A stretch of DNA of 64,000 nucleotides from Hyaloscypha bicolor E (taxonomy: Eukaryota; Ascomycota; Leotiomycetes; Helotiales; Hyaloscyphaceae), in NCBI RefSeq assembly GCF_002865645.1, contig NW_020194638.1, forward strand, positions 1,853,974 through 1,917,973, given 5' to 3'. Shown piece by piece: positions 48,984 to 62,000 of this stretch. The translations under genes were made by a program, and so were the position numbers. The notes under the pieces were generated by a model. The model was not told where the DNA came from. It ran no database searches and saw only the letters and a program-made list of their open reading frames with translations. Position 1 is the first letter of the stretch. The number at the start of each line of letters is the position of its first letter.

Positions 48984-51900
48984 TCATAGATTAAAAGTAC
49001 TAGCTTCTAAGCTCCCTTTGAATAGACTAAACAGTCTGAGTCGTTCCTCCCTATATAGCATATAGTATAAAAGAAGATGCTTTGCATTCTCAGTCTTTCC
49101 GCATTTGCATTTGTTATTAGATATTATATTTAGCCTGTATAAATAGGACTTTAAATATCCGTGGCCTAGCTTTAGCTGGAAGAAGGCACTAGCTAGGGGC
49201 CTAAATATTCCAGAAGGTAGGTTTATCTTTCTGGATACTTTCCACGGATATATATTACTATATGCTTCTAGCTGGGTTTTTGGTTTAGTATAAGATTCTA
49301 AAAGTAGTCTATACTCTAGTTTCTTAACTTTATTAATTTTAATCCCTAGGAAAGCAAAGGAGGTTTTCACTAATTCAGGTTCTAATATAGGAGAAGTGGT
49401 GCCTAGCTTAGCTAGTTCGTCTGCTTCTTCGTTCCCTATTATATCTGTATGCCCTGGAACCCAGATTAGTTCTATATTAGCTCCTTTAGCTTTAAGGGCC
49501 TTAGTAGCTAGTATAGCTCTAATCTATTGACTTTGTCCTGGCTTATCAGAAGAAGTTTTTAATCTTAGTAAACTAGCTTGGTTATCTATAAAGATATTAA
49601 AAAGCTCCCCTCTCTTTGCTTTACTACTAGCGTACTCAATAGCCCTAGTAACGCCTTCTAGTTCTCCATTATAGACTATAGCACTAGCTCCTATATTCTG
49701 GCTTTCTCTATATTTAGCTACGACCGGAATATAAGGAGTTTCGTAACTATAAACTACGAGCCCTAGGCCTACTCCAAGTCCTTTTTCAGTTTGAGATCCA
49801 TCTATATATATAAATAATATAGAGCTATTATTATATAAAGTCTTTAGATAGAAGTTATATAATATAGCAGTCTCTTCCTTTGGCTCTTTTAATATAGTGA
49901 TTTTATAAGGCACTTCTCTGTCCCAAGGAGCAAAATAAAAGTGTCTTATAGTCTCTAGGTCTTTAGGGTCTATCAGATTACTAATAGAGTCCACTATAGT
50001 TTCTACTTGAGACTTTTTGGCTATGCGATTTCGCTTTAGATCGGTATTTAGACTATAAATAGAGTCTATATCAGATTCTACTAGTTCTAAATTACGGGAT
50101 CTTTGGAAGGACTTCTCGAACTCTAGTCTAATAGGATGTTTTAGACTTAGTTTAAGGATACGGAAGGCATATCGACGTCGACTATGGTTTAGCCTTATAA
50201 TAGGTGGAACTAAAGCTGATTCGACCTTTATAGGAATAATAGGAGCAGTTTTGAATACTTCTAGGGTTTTCCTTAGGGCTAGGTTTTGAATCGCCTGTAA
50301 AGGCCGAATTTGAGCTTTGCTTTCAGTCTTCCACCATAGTATAGAACCATAGTCTATTACACTAGTAACACAGGCTAAATATAGCTGTCTAATTACAAAA
50401 GGGGATAAGCCATGTGATATATTCGTAAGTCTCTATACCCTATAAAAGGCTTGTTTTGCTTTAGAAGCCCTATAGGCTATATGTTCCTTAAATCTGAGAT
50501 TTTCATCGAAATAGATCCCTAGCCATTTGACTACTTTACTAGGGGAAACTAGTTCCCTATTAGGTAGTTTTAGACTAGGCTTATTTTTGGAATTATTAAA
50601 ATAAATAAGCTCTGTTTTATCTATATTAAAGCTAATAGTATTCTTTTTCCCTAAATCGACTATATCCTTTACTTCTCTTTCTAGAGTCTTAATGTTTTTC
50701 TTTAGACTTTTAGAAGCAGTAGTAAGGGATATATCGTCTAAATAGGATCTGAATTTAATATTTGCTGACTTAAATAAGTCTCGGATATAGATAAGGAATA
50801 ATATAGGGGATATAGGGCTACCTTATGGAATGCCAGTAAGTATAGACCTAAATACTTTGATACTATTATTAAAAGCTAGTTATAATACTCGGTCGTCTAG
50901 GAATAATGATACTCATAGAATAAGGCTAGTAGGTAGTAATAAACTAATCATAATCTGTAATAGCCTATTCTTGGACACGTGATCGAAGGCGCCTTTGATA
51001 TCTAGGAAGAGAGTACTAGTTTTCAGCTTATAGGACTTATTTAATTCTACTTCATTTTGCAATAGTAAAGCAGTATTAATAGCGGACTTGTGGAGCCTAC
51101 CTCCCATTTGGGAGTAGTGCAGTAGGTCACTAGTCTCGGCTAAATAACTAAGTCGCCTAGCTAGTATTCTCTCAGAAACCTTCCCTAAGTAATTAAGTAG
51201 GGAAATAACTCGATATGCTTTGGGTAGGGAATAGTTTAGTTTCCCTGATTTCTTTAGAATAAAGCCAGTAGCTTGTTTCCAGACTTTAGGGTAGTATCCC
51301 TTATTAATAAATAAGAAGTATAGCCTATAAAAGATATCTGGAGAAGCTCTATAAGTATGGACTATAATCTCTTGAGTAACTAAGTCTGGTCCAGGGGTTT
51401 TCCTCTTTATCTTAGAAGTACAGGCTTGTTCTAGCTCTATTTTAGACAAAATAGGCCAGTCCTACTTTGAGCTAGACCTATAGTTTATTAAACTAGTAGG
51501 CTTAGTAATAGGGGGTAGTGGGAAAAGCCCAGTTCTAAAGATATTACACTTCTCTTAGAAAGTCGATTTTAGCTCATTTAAATTATTATCTAAGATACTA
51601 GGAATAGGTTAATATATAGTATCTTTAGTATATTTCATAGCTTTAAAAATCGACTAGGGGTCTTCATTCTCTAAGAACTTATTCCAGTGCACTAGCTTAG
51701 TGCTCTTAATAGTATTAAAATAGGTATTTTTTGTATTTTGGAGTTCTTGTTTATAGAGAGTATACCCTAAAGCTTTAGACTTACGGCTATAGTATAGCAT
51801 TAATTTACGTAAGGTTTTTAAGTCCTCATTCCACCAGGGTTTAGAATACGGACTAGCAGTAGATTTTGGAATACTATTACTAGCTGCTTCCACTATTCTA

Positions 51901-52760
51901 TTAGTAAAGTCTTCTGCTAATAGGTCTAGTTTATGGTTTCCAGGTATACTAGTAAGTGGAAAGGGCATATTCTCAAGGCTATTAATAAGGTAGCTTGTAA
52001 ATTTAGCCCAGTTCGCTTTCTTAGTATTAAATCTGACTGGATTAGAACTAGAGCTATAAGTCGACTTACTAATAGTAAATAGAACCCCGAAGTAATTAGA
52101 ACCTAAGTCTGGTAGTACTTGCTAGTCTTTAATCTTAGTTACTATTCTACTAGTAGCAAAACTTAAGTCTAATACGGAAGGAATAGACATATTAGGTCTA
52201 TAGAAGGTACCTTCCCCTGGTTTATTTAATAGCCTTAGAGAATGGTTCTCTATATAGCTAATTAAATAAACTACATAACTACTTTGAGGTTTAAGGGAAT
52301 CCCACCAAGGATAATATATATTAAAATCACCTAGTAATAGAGAGCTATTATAGAGAGTAGTAGGTAAGATATTCTCTCTTAATATAGTCAATATACTATT
52401 AGGGTCTTCTGGGTGAATTGCATTATAGAAATTAATTAGCTGCATTTTTAGTATATCTAGACTTAAGTCTATAATTAAGTAATCAGGATCACTTGGTGAG
52501 TTTGAGGCTAGACTAGCTTGCAGTTCGCAAGCTATATAAAATAGGGTTCTAGGCCTCAGGGTACCGTAATTCGGGAGTATTTGGAAATAGCTAGAGTATA
52601 TAATAGAACGATATTCCCGATTATTATTCCCTGCTATTACCCAAGGCTCCTGGATTACTAGGACTTTAATATCTAGTTCTATAGCTGTTTACAAGACGTT
52701 TTCAGTAGTAGAGCTATTACGATTCACATTAACTTATAGTACTTTGACATAGCTACTCAT
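48984..52760 (-). pseudogene. LINE ORF2: endonuclease, reverse transcriptase, RNase H, C-terminal zinc motif
   Basis: About 1,258 codons from ATG 52760, near the usual length for Tad1-clade ORF2. An AP-type endonuclease comes first (QEPW, then LLLGDFNIYYPWWD at about 52325). RT follows (KTPGPD, ISLLNYLGKVSERILA, FLDIKGAFDHVS), with its palm box YLDDISLT intact at about 50725-50760. RNase H has IYIDGS, YNGELEG and FIDNQAS at 49900-49560, and WVPGHTD near 49450. The end carries CKCGKTENAKHLLLY. Breaks are few and typical of RIP: GIPQGSP reads GIP-stop-GSP near 50820, and two CAA codons near the start are TAA. A stop at 49524 splits RNase H. Not functional as it stands. Confidence 0.85.
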
Positions 52761-54387
52761 TAATAATAATAGTAGGAATTATAGTAATAGTAGCTTTTTT
52801 AATTACTAAATAAACCTCATATAGCTTAGAACTAGCTGAGTGGGCAGTACTTAAGTAATTAGAGCATTTAGTAGTCACGTGGGGGCATTTTTTATCCTTC
52901 TTCTTACAGATAGAGCAAAAATGGTTCTCAGTCACGTGACCCTCACCACATAGTAAGCACTTAGGTTCCTTTTTGCAAATAGAATCTAAGTGCCCGTATC
53001 CTGCATACCTAGTATATTATATAGTACTAGAAATAGTATGGTATTTTACTACTTTAGCAGAGATCCCGGCTATAAGGAGTCTATTTTTAATAGCTCTATT
53101 AGCTTGAATCTCGGTAGGGAATGCCACTACTACTAAACCGGCTCGCTGGAGGCCTGAGTCTCTTTTCTCCTTAGAAGTAGCCTAATAGGGCTAGCTAATA
53201 GGCTCTAGTCCCTTATTAAAGGTCTTGATTTCTTCTAGAACTAAGTCCATTCCTTCGGGTATATTAAACTCACAAATAGATAAACCATAAATAATAACTT
53301 TATACCAAGGTTCTCCTTTTTATACGCTTGTAACTAAGGGAAGCACCCCCTTTATAATAGCTTGATTTTGAACCAGAAAGTCAGAGTTGAATTCGGGAGT
53401 AGTATTAACTATAATATTACCCTTCGAGGAAAGAGAAACCATAGAGATTACTAGTTCCTTGATTCCCTTAGAGCGGAAAGCAGTATTAAGCAAATTACGA
53501 GTTGAAATAGGAGAGAACGAGCTAGCCTGCTCTATATGAGCTAGTAGGAAGGTGCATTTCCTAGAGAGGGCTATAGATCTGGTATTACGAGCACCAGAAC
53601 TACTAGTATTACGTACACTAGGTGATTTATTAGTGCCACGAGTACTACCGCCACTAGTAAGTATACTAGGGCCTTTTCCTCCCTGATTTTTAGACTTAGT
53701 ATGTGATACTAAAGTCCAGTCCTTTTCCGAGTATAATTCCGAGTATATTTGTGGTTCTTGAGTAGCGATTTTAGCCCAAGTAGGCTTTTCGGAGGTAGTT
53801 TTAGCTTGAGTAGCTAGCTTGGCTTGAGTTCTTAACTAAATTTCGATCCGTTTAGTGGTATTTTCGAGGTTTGCTACCTGTAAAGCTAGTAAAGTACTAG
53901 TATGGCGGATACGGCCGAATTCTGTATATTCCCTAAAGATTTCTACTAAATCTAGTAGTCGAGATTACTGGTCATATAACGGGATAATAGTAATAGCTTT
54001 GACTATTAAGTCCCGGGCTTAACGAATTAGTAATTTAGCTTTATTCGAAGCTTGATTTTGGTATTAGTAGTAGTTTCCGTGGTTTTGGTATTCCTTATTA
54101 ATATTGCTATTAATATTGCTCGTACTAGGGCCACGCTTTAGCCCGTTCTGGAGGCGGCTTAGTCGAGCCGTACTAGCTGAATTAGGCTGAGGAAAAGGGG
54201 CTGCGAGTTCGTCTAAAGAGATGGGATTTATAGCTAAATCGAATGCGAATTGAGCTCCCTGGCTAAACCGGGCTAGTGGGGAGCTAGTGGGTAGCTCTAG
54301 TTCCTCGCTAGGGCCCTCTGGAAGCTCTCCGAGCTCTTGAAAGTCAATGGGAGGGGGGCTAGAGCCCGGGGGGTCAGGGGGGGCCAT
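52753..54387 (-). pseudogene. LINE ORF1: Gag-like protein with zinc knuckles
   Basis: Starts at ATG 54387 (MAPPDPPGSS) and ends at TAG 52753-52755, about 544 codons, with several RIP stops between about 54060 and 52980. A proline/serine-rich N-terminus is followed by a central region and, at the end, cysteine-histidine knuckles: CLLCGEGHVTENHFC and CSICKKKDKKCPHVTTKC. Such proteins bind the element RNA. The stop overlaps the ORF2 start in ATGAGTAG. Confidence 0.78.
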
Positions 54388-54535
54388 TTAGCCTGTTCTA
54401 GCTCTACTTATAGTAGGTTCTAGAGCCTGGGGCCAAAGGGCTGAGGTGTATTGAGTGAGTTCTGAGGGTGGGTAAAGTGTGGGTGTGAAAGTAAGGGGGG
54501 TAGAAAACCGGAAAAAAGTTGTCGTAGTAATAGTA

Positions 54536-56900
54536 TTATCTTTATCCGGCTAATAGATAATCTGGTAATAGAATTATAATAGGAAACCTATTTATCGGAT
54601 TTATTATTTATTTAATAGCCTCTTAGTACCGAAATACTCAAGAGCTTTATAGTTAATAATAATCAAAAAATTAGGCAAGCTAATTAGTTCTACCTGCTAT
54701 TCCCGGAGTCCTTAAATAATAGTAAGGAGTTCCTTATTATAAATTTCGTAATAGCTCTCGGCTTCTTAAAGAGCTTTAAAATAGAACGAGACTGGGTACT
54801 ATTATTTATTCTCTAGACTTTTTTGAGAGAGTATACTTATAGTAGCTAGGTCCGAATAGTCGGTTTCCAGGCAGGTTTCCCTATTATATTTAAAATAGAG
54901 AAGTATAGGGGTAGAGAGAAGCAGATTCTTAAGCTAATTAAAGGCGTCTAGCTAGGTTTCGTCGAGTATAAACTTTAACGGAGTATCCCTTTTAGTTAGA
55001 CAGTTCAGAAGGCAGGAGATATGTCTATAGGCTTGAATAAACCTATAATAGAAGTTATAGAAGCCCAAAAATAACTATACTTCCCTTTTTATTATAGGTC
55101 GGTACTAGTTTCGGATAATAGAGGTTTTGGTAGGGTCTACCTATATATCCTAATCCGAGATAATAAATCCTAAGAATATTATCTTGGAAACTTTAAATTC
55201 GTATTTATAGATATTAACTTATAATCCGGTATCCTAGAGCTTTTATAGGACCATTCTAATATACTATTAATACTTCCTCTTATTCTTGGAGAAGATTAGT
55301 ATATTATTAATATAGGCCGAGCAAAAGTCGTCTAAATAGTCTATTAGGATAGTATTAATATATTACTAGAAGGTTACTAGACTATTATAGAATCCGAATA
55401 ATAGAACTACTAGTTTAAAGAATTCATATCTTATCCTAAAAGCTACTTATACTATAGAAGCTGGTTCTATACGAATTCGGTTAAAAGTATATTAAATATC
55501 CAATTTAGTAAATATTAATAATTTGGCTAATTAGTCGAGAGTCTCAGTAATAAGTAATAGGGGATAGTAGTTCTTCTTTATTATAGTATTTAGCTATTAA
55601 TAGTTAATATAAAATTATAGGCTACCGTCTTTCTTTTTAATAAATAAGACTAGTAATAAGAAGAGGGATTCGGACGGCTTAATAAAACCCTTTTTTAGGT
55701 TCTCGATAAGATACTCTCTTATTTTTTCGAATTTGCCAGAGCTTATCTTATAGAAGTAGGCCGTCTTTATTAAGGGATCTGGTCCGTTAAAACGGAGCTT
55801 ATAGTTAAAGGGTCAAGACTAGAGAAGCTTATCTGCCGCTTTCTTAGAGAATATTCTAGCCATATTATATAGCTATATAGGGAGAGATACCCGGAGCTCT
55901 TAAAGTTCTTTAGGATTAAAAGATAGTATATTACCGAGGATATCGGATTTGCCCGTATCCAGGGAGTATATTAGGTTACTAGTTTGAGTATAGTACCCGG
56001 CAGGCTATAGTATTAGTCATCTGATTACTATAGGTAGTAGTAGATATCTCTTTGGTTTATAACCCTATTTCTCAAGTATATAGTTAATCTCATTAATAGT
56101 AACTAATCTAATCAAGTTACCGGGATCTTTAGTACTTAATTAGAAGGTAGCTACTCCGACGAAATAGTAGGAATAGTCTAGTAGCTTGACTATTTCGAGA
56201 GTATTAAGATCTAGCTCTTTCTTTCTTACCTGGTATTTGGCTTTTCTTATAAGAAGGTCTTATAAAAAGATAAGAAGTATATTTTTTTATTTCTCGGATC
56301 TAATTTTACTAGTTTCTTTTAGGATCCTAGTTAGAGTATCTTCGGAATAATTACCTTTTTAATATTTCTTATTAAAATATCGGATTTTCTAAATAAGGTC
56401 CGGCTAATTTATCTTACGGTTCTCTAGCTAATAAAGTTAATTCCGTTAATAGTCCGGCAAGATATTATACTTTACTAGCCATTTCCTTCCCAGGATTATA
56501 TTATAAGAGCCGAGATTAGTAGTAAGCAGGTATTATCGAGTTTGGGAATACTAATTAATAGCTAGATCTATAGTAGCTAGGTATTAAATAGCTTTACTGG
56601 GTTATCCGTTAAAACCTTGCAAGAAGATAGGGATTTTGAGTTTATATAAGAGTATTTATAATACTTTTATTAAGGGGCAAATATACTTTTAGTTAATTAG
56701 AATATATATATTCACTCTGGTATCTACTAAATACTAGAAGGTTATGGTTTTGCCTTTCTAGTATACTTAATAATTAATAAGGAACTAGTTCCCGCCGATT
56801 AGCTAAGTAAGATCTATAGGTTCTTAGTAAAGTTCTTATTCTAGGAGGTCTATCTCTATACCTAGAGCTAGACTTTTCCTAACTTATTAATATTATATTC
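54536..56900 (-). pseudogene. Gypsy G protease, reverse transcriptase and RNase H remnant
   Basis: Protease near 56730 reads FLVDT-like in a DTG/DTS context. RT at about 55700-55150 includes VLFIKKKDGSL and YINNILIFSK (55285-55315), the YIDD box as YINN. RNase H ends at about 54610 with NYKALEYF and KRLLNK. The frame then runs into the LINE insertion and resumes at 48543. Confidence 0.78.
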
Positions 56901-56989
56901 CTTATTAGATAGTAAATAGGAGCCAGTATTCTCGTTATTTATCCCTGAATTATTAACTCTCTCTAAATAATCCTCTTTAATAAGTATAA

Positions 56990-58290
56990 CCTTATTAAAG
57001 TCAGGATAGGCACTTTTTATATATCCAGGCTTTTTATAGCTATAATAATAAAAACCCTCTGGCTAGTCTAGTCTCTTCTCAAATTTTCGGTAAACTGCCT
57101 CCTTTGGCTATAAGAATACCGGCTACTAAGGTTAATCCATTAGATATAGGATTGCCGTAGCTTCTTGGATCCCGGTAGGCTTTCTAGCCCGAGATAGTAT
57201 TTAATAGTAAATAGTCTCTACTAGTCATTCCTTCTGGGATTACTGATTTTTAATTAAGAGAAGCCTGTTCTCTTATTCTATATACTATTTGGCAAGGTCC
57301 CTGGAAGTATTAAACTTCTTATTACCCAAGCTCTTAAGTAGCTCGAGATTTATTTTATTTATTAAGTTATTATATTAGTTATTCGGCGACTTCTCTAGTT
57401 TTATTATTAAGTAAATAAACTTTGCCTAGAATACCGGAAATAGCTTATTCCTTTATCTCAGGTACTGGTATATCTCTTTTGCTTCCTGGTACTTTATCTC
57501 TTTGCTTTTACTATAAGCTTACTAGAGGATCTTAAAGATCTATTTAATAGTCAAGATCTATCTAACTAATCCAGGTTCTAGTTAATTACGGATAAAGTTA
57601 CAGGTATCTCCGGTAACTAGTTATATCATATAAGTAATTTTTAGTAGTTTACTATTGAATTTAGAGGAGTTCTATATTAGTTTATTCCTTATATTAAATA
57701 TCTAATTATTAATCTAGTAATTGTCCTTACTTATAAATAGGGCAGGATTCTTAATTCTAATAAGTTATAGTTAATTACTATAGACTAAAAGCGGGAGGAA
57801 GCCTTGGTATTAGTTCCCAAATAGTTCTCCTAATAGGAATCTATAATATTCCTGAATATCTACTTATTTAGATCTTTATTTTATTACTTCTTCTTATACT
57901 AGTCTTTCTCTTATATAAAGTCGACCGGTAATTGCCTCTAGCTTATTGATTTTCTTAGTAAGTTAGTTAATATATAAGTGGAATTTCTAGTAGTATTCCG
58001 CTTGTTTATTAGCCGCAAGACAGTATTTATTAATAAGATTATCCCGTATAAGTAATCTCTACTAGACCTTATCTGTTTTCGGAATATTTATACTAATTTT
58101 AAGTTCCAAATTAGCTAGCTGCTCCTTAATATCTTCTTCCGGGATAGTATTATAATAGCTTTCCCGGTAGTATAGGTTTGTAATATTAAAGTCCGGCTTC
58201 TCTATTTTATTATACTAGGGCCTCTTATCTAATATACCTATAGTAATAGTACTTGGTCCCGGGCCATCCATAATAGCTTTAGAAGGGGTA
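56990..58290 (-). pseudogene. Gypsy G gag remnant
   Basis: Starts at about 58275 with MDGPGPSTITIGIL. Coiled-coil-like KINKLEAITGRLY lies in the middle. Near 57055-57005 FYYYSYKKPGYIKSAYPD has the CCHC zinc-knuckle spacing with all ligand cysteines and the histidine read as tyrosine or serine-tyrosine neighbours. A capsid/nucleocapsid role is known for the family. Confidence 0.7.
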
Positions 58291-58809
58291 TTAGCTATAG
58301 AGATAAATACTAAGTAAGTTCTTCTTATTTAATATCGGCAAACTATAACCGATTATTGTCTTATCTAGTTTTAAGTCGGCAGACTAAAACTAACTATTAT
58401 CTTTTCTTATTTTAAATTAGTAGACTATTACTAATTCTTCCTATACTAGGGGAGGGGGCCGGTTCTTTTACTCTTATTAGTATTAAGGGAATATTATCTG
58501 TTCTAGTTAAGGGTCAGGCTCCGAAATTAACCGGATTATAAAGGATAATATCTTTCTTCTTTTATATTAGTAGAGAACCGATTACTAGAAGAGAAATATT
58601 ATCTGCTCTAGTTAAGGGTCAGGCTCCGAGATTAACTAGGTTATAGAGGATATTATATTTCTAGTTAAGCTCTCTAGTTCTTTATAGTTCGAGGAGGTTA
58701 TTAAATATTAAAAGCGGTATTCTGTCTTTGCTTTCTAAGAACAAATACAGGTCCTTTACCGGTAGTATTATATTACCTCTATAGGCCGAGTTAAGTAAGC
58801 TTAGTATTA
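58291..58809 (-). other. Leader of Gypsy G between 5' LTR and gag
   Basis: Non-coding. It contains two similar segments of about 110 bp (about 58450-58560 and 58565-58660) sharing GGGTCAGGCTCCGA and GGATAATATC-like words. No clear primer-binding site remains. Confidence 0.45.
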
Positions 58810-59014
58810 TATAATGGCGGGATTAATATAATAATTAAAGGCTTAAAGTTTAAAGAATCTTATATATTAGAAAATACTAAGCTATAGAATAAAGTAGGGA
58901 GAATGCCTTGACTTTTAGTATTATTCCATCTAAGTAATTCCGGCTTAGCTTCGTTTTATACCTATTTCTAATATCCTGTCCTTGGCAGATCATGCCCTTA
59001 TACTAGCCGTTATA
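58810..59014 (-). repeat. LTR of Gypsy G, right copy (5' LTR)
   Basis: 205 bp, followed by TSD AAGGC at 59015-59019. Confidence 0.93.
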
Positions 59015-59019
59015 AAGGC

Positions 59020-62000
59020 TTACTAGTATATTAATATATAGTTTCGGATTCTTTTAATAAACTTAATTAGCTTATTAATAAGCTCTAATTATTTATTACT
59101 TCTTATAAGAAAAAGTAATAAATTAATATTAAAACCTATTTTATTAATTAATAATACTATTCTTAAAATCTTTTAAGTTATTATTTATTCGGAAATTATT
59201 AATATAAATCCAGTTATAATTTCGGAACTCGTAATAATTACTTTAAGTTTTATAATTATAATAATTATATTTTAAAGTTATATTTTATATATAAAAGATC
59301 TAAATATTATTTATAAAAATATATATTAGAAAAATAAAAAACTAAAAAAGCTTAATTTAAAAATAGAAATATTTACTAATTTAGATTTCGAAACTCCTAT
59401 AACTTTAATAAATATTTTAATAATATTTATATATAATATATTACCGGAATTAAAGAAAAAAATAATAATAAAAAAATTAAAAAAAATTAAAGAATAATAT
59501 TTTTAAAGCTTTATTAATAGAAAAAAATAAAAGAAAAAAAATTATTTAGATTTCTATTTTATTTTTATTAAAAGCTTTTTAATTATTTTTATTACTTTTA
59601 TTTTTACTATTTCTATAACTAATATTTTTATAAAGTTATAATTAATATTAGAGTCTTTAGATTTTTAATTACTAGTTTTAACTAATTTCAAGCTTTATAA
59701 TAAATTAATAATAGTATTAAACTTAATAAAATTACTAAAAATTAAATTAATATCTAGTTTAATATTAGATCTATATTTTTTATTAAATTTATAATAATAA
59801 AAATATTAATTAGGTAAATATAATTCTATATTATATTTATAAAAACTTTATTTATATTTAGTTTAGCTAATATAAATAAGCTAGGAATCTATTTTAATAA
59901 TTTTAATAATTATTTTATTATTTCTATTAGATATTTTATATTTATAATATAATATTATAAAGCTTTATTTCCGAATTCTATATTTATAATTCTTGCTTTT
60001 TTATAAAAATTAAATTATAATATTTATATTACTATTTTAGTTATTTATTTATTAATAAGCTCTAAAATATATTAGAATAAATAGGCTATAATATTAATAT
60101 AAAAGCTCTTAAATACTTTATAAAAGCTCTTAAATACTTTATAAAAGCTCTTAAATACTTTATAAAATATTATAAATAATATTAGAAATTCAAATAATTA
60201 TTAAAATAATTTAAGTTTAATCTAAAAAATAATATTAGTTTTAATTATTTTATTATTATTATTATTTTCTATATTTCTAATAAGTTTATATTTTATATTA
60301 TTAATAAAGATATTTAATATTAAGCCGGCTAATAACTTTAAAATATTAGTATCTTATATATTTAAGATATTCTAAAATAGTATTAAATATATATCTATTT
60401 AGGTTCTTTTAATTAAATTATAATAAATATTAGAAAGTAGTTTACTAATAAGAAATTTATTTAACTTATAAATATTATAGAAATCAAAATTAAAATCGTT
60501 TCTATAAAAGCTTATAATTTTATTAAAATTATAAAATATTATTATAACTCGATTTAATATACTTATTTTATTATTATAGCTAAAATTAATAGAATTAATA
60601 AGAATACTATTTTCTAAATAGCTTTTAAGGCTATTAATAATTCCGTAAAACCTAATAATATTCTTTTAATTCTTTTAATTTATAGTATTTTATTTCAAAT
60701 AATTAAATATAATACTTTATTATTAATTATATTATAATAATTAGTAATATTTAAAAAAAATTAGAAATTCAGAAGCTTTAAACTAGATACTAAATTATAA
60801 ATATTCTAAATACCCAAAATAGTTCTAATATTACTAATATTTATAAACTTCTTTTAAATTCAAATATTTTTATATAATATAAAGAAAATACTAATTAATT
60901 TAATAATTAAAATAGATTATATAAGCTAGTAACTATTAATAGAAAGAATTATATATTAGCTTTATTATATAGTAATACTATTTTCTATTTAACTTCTATA
61001 AAATTCTTTTATATAGGAAATATTAAAGTTATTATTAATAGCCCCGAATCTAAAACTATTTTTAAATTTTATAATAAAACTAAAAGTAATATAAGTATAA
61101 TTTCTTTTACTATTTCTATTATTTTATTAAAATATAACAGAAAATATCTTTATAAAAACCCGAATATTATAGTATTCCTATAAGATAATAACTTATATAA
61201 GAACTTCTATTAAGTTAAAGTTACTAGCTTTCTAAAAAAGAATATATTTGAAATTATTTCTAGATTTCAGATATTAAAAAAAAAAAAAATTTAATTCCCG
61301 GTTTATTAATAAAATTAAAAATAAAAATATAAAAAAAAGTTCAAGAAATTAAGACTAGTTATCTAAGCCTATAATAATTATAAGAAATATATAATATTAA
61401 TATAATTATTTAATTATAATTTTTATATTAATTTATTTTATAAGTTTATTAGAAAACTAAATTTAAAAAATAATTTAATTCTAAAAGTTATAAAACTATT
61501 ATATAATATATTAAAAGCTAGAAATTATTAGTTTAAAACTTATTATTCTTATTATATTAATAAACTTTTTATAGAATAATTAACTTATAATTCCTTTCTT
61601 TTTTATAATAAATAATTCTTCGGAATTATTAGTTTTTAAACTAATAATACTTTATTTATTAGAACTAATAATTTTATAAAAGCAAAATAACTAAAGCTTT
61701 AAGAAACTAAATTCTTAGCTAAGAAATATAAATATTTTACTTTTAATTATAATTTCAAGTTTAATAAAAATATTATTTATATAAATATTATTAGAATTAC
61801 TTTTATATAAGAATACTAATATAAAAACCTCTAAACTATTTTTATAAAAATACTATTTATTAAAATCTTTTTATTAAAAACTAATATATTATTTAATATA
61901 TTAGAAAAGTATATATTATATTAGTTTATTAATTAGAAGCTTTATATAATTTATTAATTATTATTTAAGCTATTAAACTTTCGGAAACTAATATAAAGAT

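Larger units (their letters stand above)
48555..54524 (-). mobile_element. Tad1-like LINE (non-LTR retrotransposon), minus strand
   Basis: 5,970 bp between 11-bp TSDs TAGTAATAGTA (48544-48554 and 54525-54535), inserted in Gypsy G just after RNase H. The plus strand shows a 29-base T run at 48556-48584, the poly(A) tail of a minus-strand element. Two long ORFs, ORF1 (54387 to 52753) and ORF2 (52760 to about 48984), cover most of it. GC content and frame integrity are much better than in the surrounding LTR elements, so it is probably the youngest insertion. Confidence 0.92.
45024..59014 (-). mobile_element. Chromodomain Gypsy retrotransposon G (minus), split by a LINE
   Basis: LTRs of 205 bp (45024-45228 and 58810-59014) begin TATAATGGC and end GCCATTATA or GCCGTTATA, a short inverted repeat. 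Exact TSD AAGGC (45019-45023 and 59015-59019) within Copia E. A polypurine tract (AGGGGGGAGGG on the minus strand) abuts the left LTR and fixes the orientation. Without the LINE the element is about 8.0 kb. Right to left: gag, protease, RT, RNase H, [LINE], integrase, chromodomain, an extra ORF, polypurine tract. Confidence 0.93.
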
